Shown here piece by piece: positions 44,250-55,880 of a DNA stretch of 64,000 bases. A program made the translations under genes and the position numbers. This DNA comes from Isoetes taiwanensis (Eukaryota; Streptophyta; Lycopodiopsida; Isoetales; Isoetaceae), in assembly GCA_021234155.1 (NCBI GenBank), contig JAJEKV010000059.1, positions 1,469,844 to 1,533,843 of the forward strand, written 5' to 3'. Numbering within the stretch: position 1 is the stretch's first letter; every line of letters begins with the position of its first letter. The notes under the pieces are model-generated. The model had not been told where the DNA came from and did no database searches. It saw nothing but the letters and a program-made list of their open reading frames with translations.

Positions 44250-44949
44250 GAATGGCATTTAATGCTGTCAACTCGAAGTGGGATATCATTAAAAGGAATG
44301 TGTCAGAATGTACCATGGCTAGATATGCGGCGGGAGAAAAGATTCTCAGTTTAGAAACAGCCTTGCATTGCAAACACGTTGGCGATTTATGTGATTGGTC
44401 CACGTCGACAAGGACTTCCTCAGTTGGCTATATAAGACGAACCGGGAGTAAACGAAGGCATCCGATGGCCTTTCGGCATGGATGGCTTTGCTGGGTTTGA
44501 GCGAGGGCGCACTATGCCCACGAACCGGGGAGTGGATTACACTATAAGATGAATTATGCGGACCTTCGGCTGCCACAATGCGTGGCGTGAGAATGGGCGG
44601 CTGGTGTGCGGGATGGTGAACATCAGGACCAAGACCAACGGGATGGAGGTGGTTCTCGCACCTTATTTGGGATCCCGAGCGAGAACCTCTACCACATCTG
44701 CGCATCACCCTGCTCCAAACCGGGAGTAGAGGGTTTTCTTCTTAGGACATAGTAGATAGGGCTTTCGAGCCGTTTTTGTATATAAGGCGGTGCCCATAAG
44801 CGGAAATAATTTGGGGTGCGCCCACATTTTGTAAAAAATTCCACCTATAATATAAATATGCATTTGGTTTTAGTCACTACTCATTTGTGTGCGTGTGCGG
44901 AACAACATCGTTTTGTGGATGTGCACTTTACATTTGTATGAAATGTTTT
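44250..44949 (-). other. Gypsy sequence between integrase and the TIR insertion
   Basis: It begins with the right copy of GAATGGCA (44250-44257). A 120-codon minus-strand frame (44708-44346) shows no recognised domain. This is the proximal part of the long 3' region of the gypsy element. Confidence 0.4.
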
Positions 44950-46076
44950 GAGGCGAAAGCCATTAACGATGTAGGTAATGGAGTGCCATCTAACTCAGCC
45001 GGTTGAACTTATTTGGGTGAACCACTTGAACAATTTGATAAGGGCCAAGCCAGCGAAACTTAAGTTTACAAAAAAAAAGTTTTGTCACAGAATCATAAAG
45101 AAGAACCAAATCTCCTTCGTTGAATGTTTTTGTCTTCAGTACCGTTTGTCATGTAAGGATTTTTGCAACTGTTGTCCATGAAGAACACGAATATAAGCAT
45201 CTCTTCTAAGTTCATCCAACTGTTCCAATTGATAAACCCTTTCTTTGAGTCAAAGGCGGATTATGGGCGATAGCAGGTTGAAAATGGAGTGTTGGAAGTA
45301 TGTATTCAAAGCGGCATGAGAGCTTCTTGACCATAAACCAATTTGAAAGGGGTGTGACTGTGGCTATTTTGAAACAAGTATTGTAAGCCCAAAGAACGAT
45401 AGGAAGTTTGTTTTGCCAATCGGTCGCGAGAAGCATCACAAATTTTCTTGAGAATTGTGACCGAGTTTTGTTTGTGCTTTACGCCAAACCATTCCCTTGA
45501 GGATAGTAAGGTGTGCTCTTGTGATGATGTATAGGGGAGATAATCCGTCGGCTCCTTGATGGTATGATTGATAAAATGGACACCACGATCAGCGACCAGC
45601 CCGTGGGGCGGCCGAATCGCGTATGATGATTTGTTGATAGAGGACCTTGGGCCGGCCGCGCGGTGTTGTCCGGAAGTCGCGCCAAGCTTCCGCCCATTTG
45701 GCAGCGTAGTCGGTGAGAACGGAGAATGTAGCGAACGCGGGTGTGCCGCAGAGGAGGATCGATGGGTCCCACAAAATCCATTCCCCATTTCTTTCTGGGG
45801 AAGTGGCGTGGCGGCCGGCGTCAAGGGAAGCGTCCGCGGGCTGTGGGCGTCCACCGGGCAAGCATCACACGGCGTCTTGGCGTGGAGCGCGTCTTTGAAG
45901 CGTGGGCCAAAAATAACCAGCAAGAAGGATTTTCCGCGTCGTCGTAGTGTCACCATGAAAATGACCACCACCGAGCCCTTCATGGGCTTCTCGGACAATA
46001 TCTGGGACCTCATGAGGGAGACACAGCGTCGAAGAATGGTATCCTTATCCTTTTTGTAAAGATGGCCTGCAACCAT
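44950..46076 (-). pseudogene. Gypsy integrase, frameshifted
   Basis: On the minus strand, 46076 onward reads LYKKDKDTILRRCVS and later PCDAC, parts of the HHCC finger. MDFVGPIDPP at about 45.78 kb holds the first catalytic Asp region, ADRGVHFINHTIKE at about 45.57 kb the second, and YYPQGNGLA at about 45.49 kb the segment before the catalytic Glu. SLGLQYLFQN and KLVYGQEALMPL follow near 45.3 kb. The C-terminal part, ELRRDAYIRVLHGQQLQKSL to about 45.0 kb, is in another frame. At least three frame changes occur. The product would insert element DNA into the genome. Confidence 0.75.
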
Positions 46077-46083
46077 GGTGTAG

Positions 46084-46527
46084 TCACGGACCTCGCGGAG
46101 AAATTGATGTCGGCGGGATTGTCGCTTGGCTGGAGAGGCGTGGCGTCCTCACGGTGGAAGAGCTGTGAGGAGATCTTTGTTGAAAGTCATGGAACCAATG
46201 TGGTGTTGCCGTGACCAGAAAGAGTTGAGCATCAGGAAAGGCGTCTGAGACTCCAGTAGAGGGATCATCTGTGTGGATGCGTGAAAGATAATCCGGGACA
46301 ACATGAGATTTGCCGGCCTTGTGAACAATTTCAAAAGGTGCAAATTCTTGCGAGAATAGGACCCAACGTGCAATGCGGCCCGTGGGCGTGGATTTGTTGA
46401 TCAAGTAAAGAAGTGCACGGTGGTCAACAAAGAATTTGATTTGACCGCCCAAAAGATAGTGGCGGAGGCGTTGGGACTTGAAAATTAAACCAAAAGGCTT
46501 TCGCTCGTGGCGAGTAGTTGCGTTCAA
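46084..46527 (-). pseudogene. Gypsy RNase H
   Basis: The frame reads KPFGLIFKSQRLRHYLLGGQ, then FFVDHRALLYLINK, then GRIARWVLFSQEF and AGKSHVVPDYLSR. This is the usual RNase H of gypsy elements (TDHxAL, RIxRWxLxLQEF, AxxLSR). It removes the RNA template during reverse transcription. Confidence 0.82.
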
Positions 46528-46569
46528 TGAATTGAGTTCAAATTTGGCGTAGCGGTTTGGTTTGTCAGT

Positions 46570-47450
46570 GTGCGCATCATATTCTTTAGAAAGAACAACT
46601 CAATAGTAAAGGCCGAGACATCGACATGGACATGAAAGGGCTTGTCCCATTGAGGAGGAACAAGAACCGGGGAACTGAGTAAGCAAAGAGCTTCAACTGT
46701 TGGAAAGTAGCATCCTTTGGGAATTCCAAGCCAGGTGGATTCATCACCGTGAGTTTATGAATGGGATCACGCAATGGTCATGAGTCCGGGAATGAAGGTG
46801 GAGTAATAATTGACCTTACCCAAGAAAGAGCGTGTTTCCTTTATATTACCGGTGCTTGAGCCTTGAGCACCGCACCTGATTTTGGCGGATCCGTGGTGAT
46901 ACGCTTTCTTGACCACATGTCCCCTATGAGAACACGAAGTGACACAAAAGGTGCATTTCTCGGGATTGAGACTAATGCCGGACTCATCACATTTCTGAAA
47001 GACAAGTTCCAATTTATCCAAATGGTCAGCCATGGAACTGTAGGCAGAGAAGTCATCTTGAAAAATTTGCAAGAAGGGATTTTCCTTCATAAAATCTGAA
47101 AAAGCGGGAGCATGATCGTTGAAGCGTGGATGGAGAGTTTGATAATCCAAAAGGAACCACCTTGTAGGCAAAAGTGCCCCACGGGGTGGTGAAGGTAGTC
47201 TTGAGTTGATCAGATTCTTTGATTGAGATCTGATTGTAGCCAGAAAAACCATCAATGAAGGAGTACATCTCATGTCCAGCAACCTCTTCCGAACACAGTG
47301 CGTGAAGGGAAGGGGAAAATGATCACGCTCAGGTGGCTTTGATTGAGTTTTTTAGGTCCAGTCCACAAAGCGCGGATCTTACCATTGTGTTTGAGTGCAA
47401 TGGCGATGGGGCTCACCCTTTCGTGAATGTTTGACCTCATAGATCAAACC
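46570..47450 (-). pseudogene. Gypsy reverse transcriptase, frameshifted
   Basis: MYSFIDGFSGYNQISIKE and FTTPWGTFAYKVVPFGL (47268-47140) are the palm motifs. The catalytic box reads FQDDFSAYS near 47.07 kb, in another frame, followed by HLDKLELVFQKCDESGISLN and KCTFC. FLGKVNYYSTFIPG (about 46.80 kb) begins the connection to RNase H. At least two frameshifts break it. Confidence 0.85.
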
Positions 47451-49072
47451 TGCGGCAAGGAGTTTGTCAATTTTCTGCCTTGGCGATCCGCGGTAGTGGG
47501 GTTGAGCGATGCGTCGTTGCTAGACTGGGCGTGCATCAGACTTGGTAGGAATGGTGAGTTCCCCCAAGGTTTTGTTGATCCCCCGAAGATCTCTGTAGCT
47601 CCAGGCAAAAATGTGTTTGAATTTTTTGAAGAGCGTGACTGCCCTGTTACGATAGGGTGTCGGAAGATTGGCAGCAAGTCGGACGGGCTGATTGTTGCCT
47701 ACGTCCACAATCTCGACTTCCGGAGTCTGAATATGGGGGGTAACTTAGTATCTTGGACAATATGAGCAGGAGGTTGAAGCATAACAGGATGCTTGGCACT
47801 CTGCGTGGTGAAAAAGAGAGGTTGCTGAGTTTCCTCAAGCAGAGGTTGCTTCATGACAGCGTGTACATCGACAGGAGCTGCAGGAGGTTCAGCGTCTGAA
47901 AAGTGATCAACACGTTGGATGCGATTGCAAGGAGCCGTAAGGGTCAAGCAAAGCGCGACTGGTCCCGATCAAGAGTCATTTCTCCCAAGGATCAGCATAT
48001 TACGGGGGTAGGATGACAGCGGGACTTCGCGGGTGGAGCCTGGGCGATAAATATTCCAGGCGTCCTCGAGTGGGTGTCGGAGAGAGAGGGTTGGCATTGT
48101 CACGGAAATGATTTTCTTGGGTTTCAAGTCCATGGTGGCATTGAGGTGACCATCGGTGATGACTAACTGATCCAGTGGCCCGATGTGAATGCTCTTGGCC
48201 CCGGCGGAGAAAAGGTCGCCGACCAACATTTCATAATCACCTGGATCTTCTCGGCCTTCCAAACACCAAATTCCAAGGGGAATCCGAGATCACCTATGTT
48301 GATGTGAAGAAGAGGCGCGGACGCCTTGAGGTCTCGTGGATATGGCCATTGGCCAATTTGATGTCATATGGGGCACGATAGAGTTGTTTGATGCCCATTT
48401 GTTTTGCGGAGTTTATCCGTGATGAGATTGACCAGCGCTACCTCCGCCAATTTGAACATGATTGACTTGTTGATGGCCCACGGCGTGGCATGTACCGTGG
48501 GAGTAGAGGTAGCAATGGCCCCAACCAAAACGGTCCGGGGAGTGGTAGCTGGTCCTTGAGAGCGGGGCCGAGTTTCAAAATTGTGGCCAAGCTTAAAGGA
48601 ATTTTGATTTTGGTTAGCTCCTCTTGAGTTCAGAGGCACATGAGAAAAAGGATGGTGGATCCACATGTGCGGGAGTCGCGTGGTAAGGAAGCGGCAACTT
48701 CTTTGAGTAGGTCAACCTCCAGGCGATATTGGGATATGTAGGAGAGCGTGGAGGTTGAGACGTGGAAGGTGCGTCTTGTCGTTGTTGAGCTCTCGTGGTG
48801 GCATGGACATTAGCCAACGTGCGGCCTTCAGCAGCTTGCATGAGGTTCAAAATGCTTTGGCGAACTTTAGGCATGACATTCGGCATGAGTTTCTCCAAGT
48901 CCGGTGCAAAATGGACCTTTTTGTCTTCTGCATGAGGAATGGCGTCGACTGCAAAGGCAGGTTGCGTGTCATTAGGAATAATGGTTAAGGGACGTGACGC
49001 CCTGGTCTGGCGTGAAACCAAACCAACAACACGATTGCAAATTAAACGGGAGTGTTGCAGCACTCCCGTTTC
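47451..49072 (-). pseudogene. Gypsy gag-pol linker and protease region
   Basis: Minus-strand frames here read FKHIFAWSYRDLRGI (about 47.6 kb), a motif found just before RT in Tat/Athila-type elements, preceded by the polar stretches of 48262-47969 and 49063-48614. In a frame near 48.45 kb, NKSIMFKLAEVALVNLITDK resembles the region after a retroviral-type protease site, but I could not find an intact D-T/S-G box, so protease is only presumed. The 49.07-kb end is where the DUF7869 transposon begins. Confidence 0.5.
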
Positions 49073-49383
49073 AAAGATTCCCTTGAAAAAAACAGCCTGA
49101 TCTAGAAAATGACACTTTTTTCCTTCTAATTGGGAATTCCAATAGGCTTAATTTTTTTTTACCTCATTTTTGGCCCCCTAGTGTAAAATAACTTGGAATT
49201 TGCCAAAACCAACACTTGAAAAGGGAAGAATTTAGACATGCTTTTGTATTCTCAAAAAGTACTATCTTGAAAACACCAGAATGTAGTGAATAAAATAATT
49301 ATTATATAATGAAGAGTGTTTCAATGATACAATTTGTAACATCACATGGTGGTCAATTATTAATGTTTTTGGAAAAGACAGGA

Positions 49384-49656
49384 CTAAAGGTCCAAATCAA
49401 AGTCTTCATCATGCTTTTTGCTTGATTCCCTCACTGTGCTGATTCCGCAGCCCCGATCCTTTTCTTGTGCCTTACCCTTGTCTACTTGTGCGGTGTCTTG
49501 GGAATGGTAGCTAGTGCCACTTCTTTCAGCTGCAAAAGTAGCTTCATCCTCTAAAGAGCTAGTGAATGGAGGTCGTATCTCGAGGAAAGAGGCGACTTGG
49601 CAAAATCGGATGAGGATTTGGCCCCTAACCTTGGTGCTCATCGGTAGGGTAGGCAA
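49384..49656 (-). other. Unassigned 90-codon ORF in the DUF7869 transposon
   Basis: The frame begins PTLPMSTKVRGQILIRFCQV and ends HDEDFDLDL, which looks like a natural acidic C-terminus. I do not recognise it. It may be the 3' end of a second, minus-strand gene of the transposon. Confidence 0.25.
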
Positions 49657-50939
49657 GGCTGCGGTCTCATCTTGATGAATTGCACGACTTCTTTATCAAT
49701 GTCCTTTGCTACACAATTAGGCCCTTCCTAAGTGCACAAGCTATTGTTGTACGAGCCAGAGAAGGCATCAAGCACCCAATCTCACGGGCGTGAAAACATG
49801 TCTAGGAGATGGTTGATTAGCTTTTGAGGCTTACGGTAGTGATTAACAATTCTACCTTGTGCACTAGGGTCCCGTAAGCTTTTGAAGCACGTACTGGAAA
49901 TTCCAACACATTAGAAAAACGGCATCTTTCTTTGTTAAAATGCTCCATGGTGCGTTTTCCATCGAAACTCCAAGAAGCAACATGGAGGTATTCAACCTTA
50001 CTTCAAAGCAATCTCGCCCGCCGCCATGGTAGTTTATATTTGTTTTGTACTGTAGAAATGAGTAGTGTCACTAACGAAAACAGAACAAGAAACAAACAAA
50101 GAGAACAAGTGAAAGGCAATTATATTCGGAATAGAAAACTAAAACAAAAGAAGAAACAAGCCCAACGTATTCGGAATAAAGTACTCACCAAACCAAATTC
50201 TCATAACCCGACACACCGGGGATCAGAAGTGAGTTTTAGCGTGGACTCCACAAGGCCGATTGCATGCTCGAGTGAAACACGACAAGACGCCGCTGCTTGG
50301 TCAGTTGTGACTTGTTTGATGCCACGTCGGCAAAAGCGTTAAACTCGAAAATTTAAAAGGCTGGTCGTCATGGCTGTCCTTTAGTTTAAAGCCATAAGGA
50401 AGGTCCGCCAATCACCGCGGTGTGAAATCTTGTGGCTTTACCGTCCCCAACCAAATTAGTGCAGTCCCCGTGAATGATGGAAAACAAATTATTTTGGTCA
50501 AAATAAATTAAACTTTTCATAATCGAAGGCTCCACATCTAGAGTTCTCCTCTCTGCCCGGTGTTCTTTCTTCTCGTGCCCGGTCGACAAGGTGCATAAAA
50601 ACCTTCGCAGGTCCTTATTTTTCTTCTTGTTACGCAAACAAAGGGGAGATTGAGACGAGAGACAAGTAAAAGTATGGCGTGTTTAGTCACGTACCCATCC
50701 TTCAAAATTTGGTGCGTCTTGGAAAGCATCGCTCGTCGGATGTAGCTATGGGATAAAGCTCCTTGCACCTCTCCCCGTCTCTCCCGTTGAGTTGCTCCAT
50801 CGACATGTCCGGCGGTGATAACATTTTTTGGCTAGAAAGAAAACACAACCTTTTTAGCGGTTGGAAAGAGAAAAACGCGAAGTAAACTATCTTCCCCGCC
50901 ACCTAAAGTTATTCTAGAATACAAGCTACCAGTAATCAA

Positions 50940-51150
50940 TATTTTTTCTTGTTGCGTAGTGTATTCGAATACACTTTAATACAAGAAGAAGAAGCGAAAG
51001 TGTATTACGGAATACACTTCTACAACATAACAAGTTAGAGTGTGTATTCGAATCACGTTTTCGCTGACTCAAAGGAGTAAAAAGTGTATTACGGAATACA
51101 CTTTTACACTACAAGAAGAGAGAAGCGTGTGATTCGGAATACACTCTCGT
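50940..51150. repeat. Palindrome cluster 1 (GTGTATTC-GAATACAC)
   Basis: AGTGTATTCGAATACACT at 50958-50975 is an exact 18-bp palindrome. Variants with one to three central bases (GTGTATTACGGAATACAC) follow at about 51.00 and 51.09 kb, with half-sites at 51.04 and 51.13 kb. Clustered identical palindromes inside a transposon suggest protein-binding sites, perhaps for its own transposase; that role is inference. Confidence 0.8.
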
Positions 51151-52712
51151 TCCATCGAGGGTGCGAAAGCATTTCCAGGACCACTAAATTGCTGTTATCT
51201 GGACAGAATTCTACAAGTGAAAAGGCGGCAATGATTGTATGCTTACTTGTGCAACTCCCCGACATTTCTTCGAGTGTGAACTCCTTGTCCACCACCTTTT
51301 GCGAGAAGTTGTTTCTAGTAATTACGTGTCGGTGAACCCCCTGCATCTCCCTCCGCATGTTGATGGTCATTTCCTTCTTTGGAACGCCGCTTTGCCTTTC
51401 TTCTTCTCCGACACCTTTCCCTTACTTTTTAGCTCACCGCTCAAACATATTAAATATTTCGTTCGAAGCTCAGATCTGCAAACAAATTAAAAACTTAGAA
51501 GCTAGTTGCACACTAAATCTTATTACGGAATACGCTTGTAACCTTACCCGCCATCCCACAGGCGCTATTTGTGAAACCAATTGTCATGACCAATGAGTGA
51601 TGCCCGGTTTGTTCGCCTCGTCGTATTTAAGGCAACACTCAATGGCACAAGCTTCTTTAAGTTCAAAGGGAGTATTTGTGGCTTTTTGAGATCCTCTCCA
51701 TATTTTTCCTTGAAGATAACATATTCTCGTGCATGAATCTGATTTTGTCGATAAAGCTCATTTTAACTTGTACTCGTTGTATGCGTTGTGAGAGTGTTGG
51801 CAACGATTTTAGCTTCCTCGTCGGTCAAACCACGATGAAGCAACGACAGAAATGACAAAGTACCTAGGATTCTTTTTTTCCTTGTATAGTTGCCTCCTTG
51901 CCTTAAAAGTTGTGGTTCCCACCCAAAACATAATGCGTGATATGTGTCGCATTTTCTCTATCATTACTCTGCAGGAGTTGTGCCTCGCTCTCTATCAACA
52001 AGAACAACAATTGGAGCTACATGTGCATTGGGATTGCTCCGGATTCGTCCTTGAGGTTCCTTAGGTGGTACGCATATATCTTTCGAACTGCGCGGTGGTC
52101 GTTTCTCGGCTTCATTTTTTTGGAGGAAGCTTCATAGTCGTGACCCAAGCAAATAAATGACACCTTGCACAAATTTGTGCGGGTTTATTTCTTCCATTTT
52201 TCTATTTGTTTTATCAACTTTTTTTTTTCTTTGATGGCAACGCCAGGTGCTTTGCCTTTCCCCTTCTTCTTCTTGTGTGCATCCTCGGGAGCATCTTCTT
52301 TTTCAATGATAGCGTTTTCTTTTCTTAGGCTCTTTAGCGGCTATGGTTTGCCTCCTTCTTTCTTTGGCCGGTGGTGGAGGTGGCTTCAGCTCTTAGGAAC
52401 CTGATGTACTCCGCGGATGGGCTCGCAGACCGTGATGGACTCTGATGGATTCCACGGATCTTCCTCTTCCCCTTGTTCCATTTCGGGGGAAGTCCTGGCC
52501 TCGTTGTGCTTGAGCGTAATTAATGATGGCGAGAGAGCGACCTCTTGTTCCGTGTGAGGAGAAACATACTTATAAAGAGGATGTGGATTTACCTTCACAA
52601 GTCTAAGGTAGGATTCATCAACATGAATAAAGCCTTGAGATGTCCGAAAAGACAATCTCCCTCCCTTACGGCCCTGCCTGGCTACCTCACTCACGGACGG
52701 GATGGTGCCCAT
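51104..52712 (-). other. Possible second gene of the transposon, minus strand, fragmentary
   Basis: Open stretches on the minus strand, 52712-52386 (VDESYLRLVKVNPHPLYKYV), about 51840-51560 (LLHRGLTDEEAKIVANTL, YGEDLKKPQILPLNLKKLVP) and 51370-51104 (REMQGVHRHVITRNNFSQKV), read like parts of one protein broken by a few stops or introns. They lie between the two palindrome clusters. I do not recognise a domain. Confidence 0.3.
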
Positions 52713-53169
52713 GCGGACAAATTCCCTGTCATCGCACCTTTTTGGTTCGTGGCTCCGGCGGACATGCGAGAAAAGTCGGGGGTCTTTGTACTTTCCGGAA
52801 GTACCCTTGTAAAAAAACCATTGAGTTTGGAAGTTTTAAGTAAATAAGCGGGCGATCAGGCTCTCAACCCTTCTCTGTGAGGTGCGGGTTTTACAGACGA
52901 TTTTAAGAGGCTTCTACATTTGTTTCTTTTTTTTAGTCATGTTCAGGCAAATTGTGTGTAAACACGACCTTGTTAGAAAAAACAATTGGCAAAAGAACTA
53001 TTCGTAATACAAAATGGCTTACAAAAAGGGAAAAAAAAGGGCAAAAAGAGGACAAAAATGTCAAAAAGCACTACGCAATCTTGCAAAAAAAAAGTGGTCT
53101 AAACAAGCTAAAAATGCAGCAAGAATGCCTAAATTAACTAAAAACGGAAGGAAAAGTAACTTCTAAAAC

Positions 53170-53775
53170 CTAAAAACATGGAAGTGTATTCCCGAATACA
53201 CTTTAAGCCGAGTGGAGGCGAAGTGTATTAGGAATACACCGCCTTGCTTGGAGCAAAGGCGAAAGTAGTATTGGGAATACACTGCTTTCGAGTGGGAGGA
53301 CAAAGTGTATTCCGGAATACACTTTTGCCTCCACTCAGGAAAGTGTATTCCGAACACTTACCAGACCAAAGGCGAAAGTGTATTAGGAATACACGCCGCC
53401 TCCAGAAAGCGAAAGTGTATTCGAATACACTTTAAGAAAGTGGAGGCGAAAGTGTATTCGAATAAGAAACGAACATGCAAATGATTGCCTACGTTGTACT
53501 TTCTCAACGACGTCCATGGTTTCTCTATGTGAATGAATCTGATCTCCGAATATAATAATCGAAAGTGGCGACGAGCTCGAGAGGCGGAATACGCCCGAAG
53601 GCCAAGAAATTTCCTTTTAAAGGTATCATTTTCGTCTTGCTCTTTTTCTATGTGATCCGAATACGTTCAGCTTTACTATCCTACTCTTGTGTATTCGAAT
53701 AGCTTTTATTTTGACTTTCACTTGATTAGATCTTTGGAACTTCTACTTGTACTACGTAAGTGTATTCGAATAAGA
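53170..53775. repeat. Palindrome cluster 2 (GTGTATTC-GAATACAC)
   Basis: Between 53.18 and 53.46 kb there are about eight copies, for example AAGTGTATTCCCGAATACACTT, AGTGTATTCCGGAATACACT and AGTGTATTCGAATACACT, with GAGGCGAAAGTG spacers between several. Two half-sites lie at about 53.69 and 53.76 kb, just upstream of the plus-strand open frames. Confidence 0.8.
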
Positions 53776-53867
53776 AAAGCTCGCATTCAGAAAGTTTCTC
53801 AAATCTCTTTACTATTTTGCGGTTGTCAAGATGGCGAACAGCTTAGTGAACAAGCTTCCACCACCTT

Positions 53868-54689
53868 TTGTTGTCTCAAGCTCGTCAGTTTACGAGGACA
53901 CGGCTTGGGAACAAGCGTCATTTTCTAGTGAAGGCAGGCATTCTCGGCTCCTACCTCGCTTCATCGTTGTTGCTTCTCGAAGACACACCAGAGTCCCGGC
54001 CTAAAACAGACTTCCACCACCCTTCCAACCGTCACCAAGTCACGATGAAGCGGACACCTGGCATCTCCTTCCAAAGAATCACCACCGGTTCGGGCGAGGT
54101 TGCCACCACCCTTTGTTCCATCCCGGGGACCTCTGAAGCTCCACAACAAAGGGTGCTCAAGAACAAGCTACCCTTTTTTGTAGTTTCCCCCCTTCGGTGC
54201 AAACATACAAGGAACACGAAAAACCGTAAGACCGTGAGATTGATTACAATTTCTCTCACGGGACTTCACTACAAATGAGGACGGACGCTCCGGCATGCAC
54301 TCCCTCTTCACACAACAACGGTTGTGACACATGGATTTGCGAGAATTCGGTCGGCTCTAAAGGAGATGTTTGCAAGAACTCCTTTTCAAGATGGTAGAAC
54401 AAACGGTGATGCCACAACCTCTTATGGGCCATCACCATCCTTTAACACTTGTACCCGCCTGGCCAAGGAACAACTTCACGTGGTCTGTTTTCCTCTACAA
54501 GCACACCACTCGGGGCCAGAGGAAGTCACCCCGAGTAGAAGTTTCATCCCGGAAGATGAAGACACCAACGAGGAACAAAGAGATTACATGTTCTCAAGCC
54601 AATCTTCAAAGAAATTCAAGGTGGATTTTGGTTTGAGGGCGTGCTCCTCTTGCAAAGAAGAAGAAATCTTATGGATGAACACAAAATGA
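53868..54689 (+). other. Open frames upstream of the DUF7869-like gene
   Basis: Two frames, 53868-54278 (136 codons) and 54324-54689 (121 codons), are polar and carry no motif I know. They may be the N-terminal part of the DUF7869-like protein, whose zinc-finger region would be expected here, or separate exons. Confidence 0.3.
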
Positions 54690-54708
54690 GGAGACTTTTG
54701 AGAACTAA

Positions 54709-55880
54709 ATGCTGCTCATTGGGTTGCATCAGCAATTTAATATGGCTAAATTACGAAAGCGGTTAGAGACAACTACTGATTCCATGACATTGGCGCACCA
54801 GAATGCCTACTTAGCTTATCATGTAAGACCAGACGCAACACCTTCTTGCACTACATTAACCGGTCAAGAAGTTTGCGTAAATGCTTTATGGTTGTCCACC
54901 GTTTAGGTCCACCGAATGTCTAGAATACACAAAAGATCGGACAAAAATCCAGCAATCGATGATCATTGTGGACCAAGAAGAGTTGTAACCATGCATGCCC
55001 TTCTTTATTTGTGTCATGGATGGAGAAATATTTTAGAGAAACATGTGAGAAGCTACCTAACAAACAACATGTATCATTTAATTGATAACATCACCAAAAG
55101 ATGTTTTTAATGAGTACAAAGAGACTTGCACTCGGCTTCAAAAGACATCTCTTACTCACACTTCACGGTTGGCGGGGAAAAGTGAATTCGCCTTGTAAAA
55201 ATTCCTAGAAAACATAGGAATGCGTTTTGCTTTCGAGGTGTGCGTAATTAAAGAGTCAACGAGAAACTGCAAAGACAGAGGTCGAAAGAAGTAAGCTCAT
55301 GTTCTCCAATCTCTCACTTGTTTCAGAGAAAATGTTTTGACCTGATTTCTTCTACAGATATTGTGCAACAGAACCTTGCCGGACATCGTGAACAACAAGC
55401 GCAGAGAGAAGAAAGCTTGCCAAGCATAGAAAAAAAAGCTCTTGAACGTCCAACGCAATACATGTCTATTGTGATTGATGGAATGGACCAAAAAACAACT
55501 CTACCACATTTCTTGAACATTCCTAAGGATGTGCGAGGAGGAATGTTTTGTTAAGGTCCATCTTGTAGGAGCTATGGTCTTCAAAGGAAGTCTAAAGTGC
55601 AAAAGTATTTTTGGCGTATCCAAACTTGCATGGGTAACTCTAAACCTCACAATTACAATTCTTAACAAGGTCCCGTGCGAGCAAGAGCAATTACCACCAG
55701 TGCTTTATCTGCAACTTGACAATACTACAAGGGAGAACAAGAATCAAACACTCTTTGCGTACTGTGCCATGTTAGTGGAGCTAGGGATCTTTAGAAAAGT
55801 GAAGCTTGGTTTCTTACTTGTAGGCCACACTCATGTCGATTGACCAAATGTTCAGCAGATTTTTCAGGCGCTTTAGAAGG
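54709..55880 (+). pseudogene. DUF7869-like putative transposase, broken by stops and one frameshift
   Basis: One frame over 54709-55552 (with stops near 54.90 and 55.11 kb) reads TGQEVCVNALWLSTV, HKRSDKNPAIDDHCGPRR and ALERPTQYMSIVIDGMDQKT. After a shift, 55529-55843 reads LYLQLDNTTRENKNQTLFAY, CAMLVELGIFRKVKLGFLLV and GHTHVD. The series VC..A, then a D-G-M-D-Q box, then QLDNTxxENKN, then GHTH(V/E)D is what I recall from DUF7869 proteins, found in many eukaryotes next to transposon features and with a presumed RNase-H-fold nuclease. Candidate acidic catalytic residues are the Asp of IDGMDQ, the Asp of QLDNT and the Asp after GHTH (inference). Confidence 0.6.

Noticed and set aside
50940-53775. 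CRISPR-like array of palindromic repeats
   Set aside because: Spacing is irregular, spacers are not unique units of constant length, there are no cas genes, and the context is eukaryotic.
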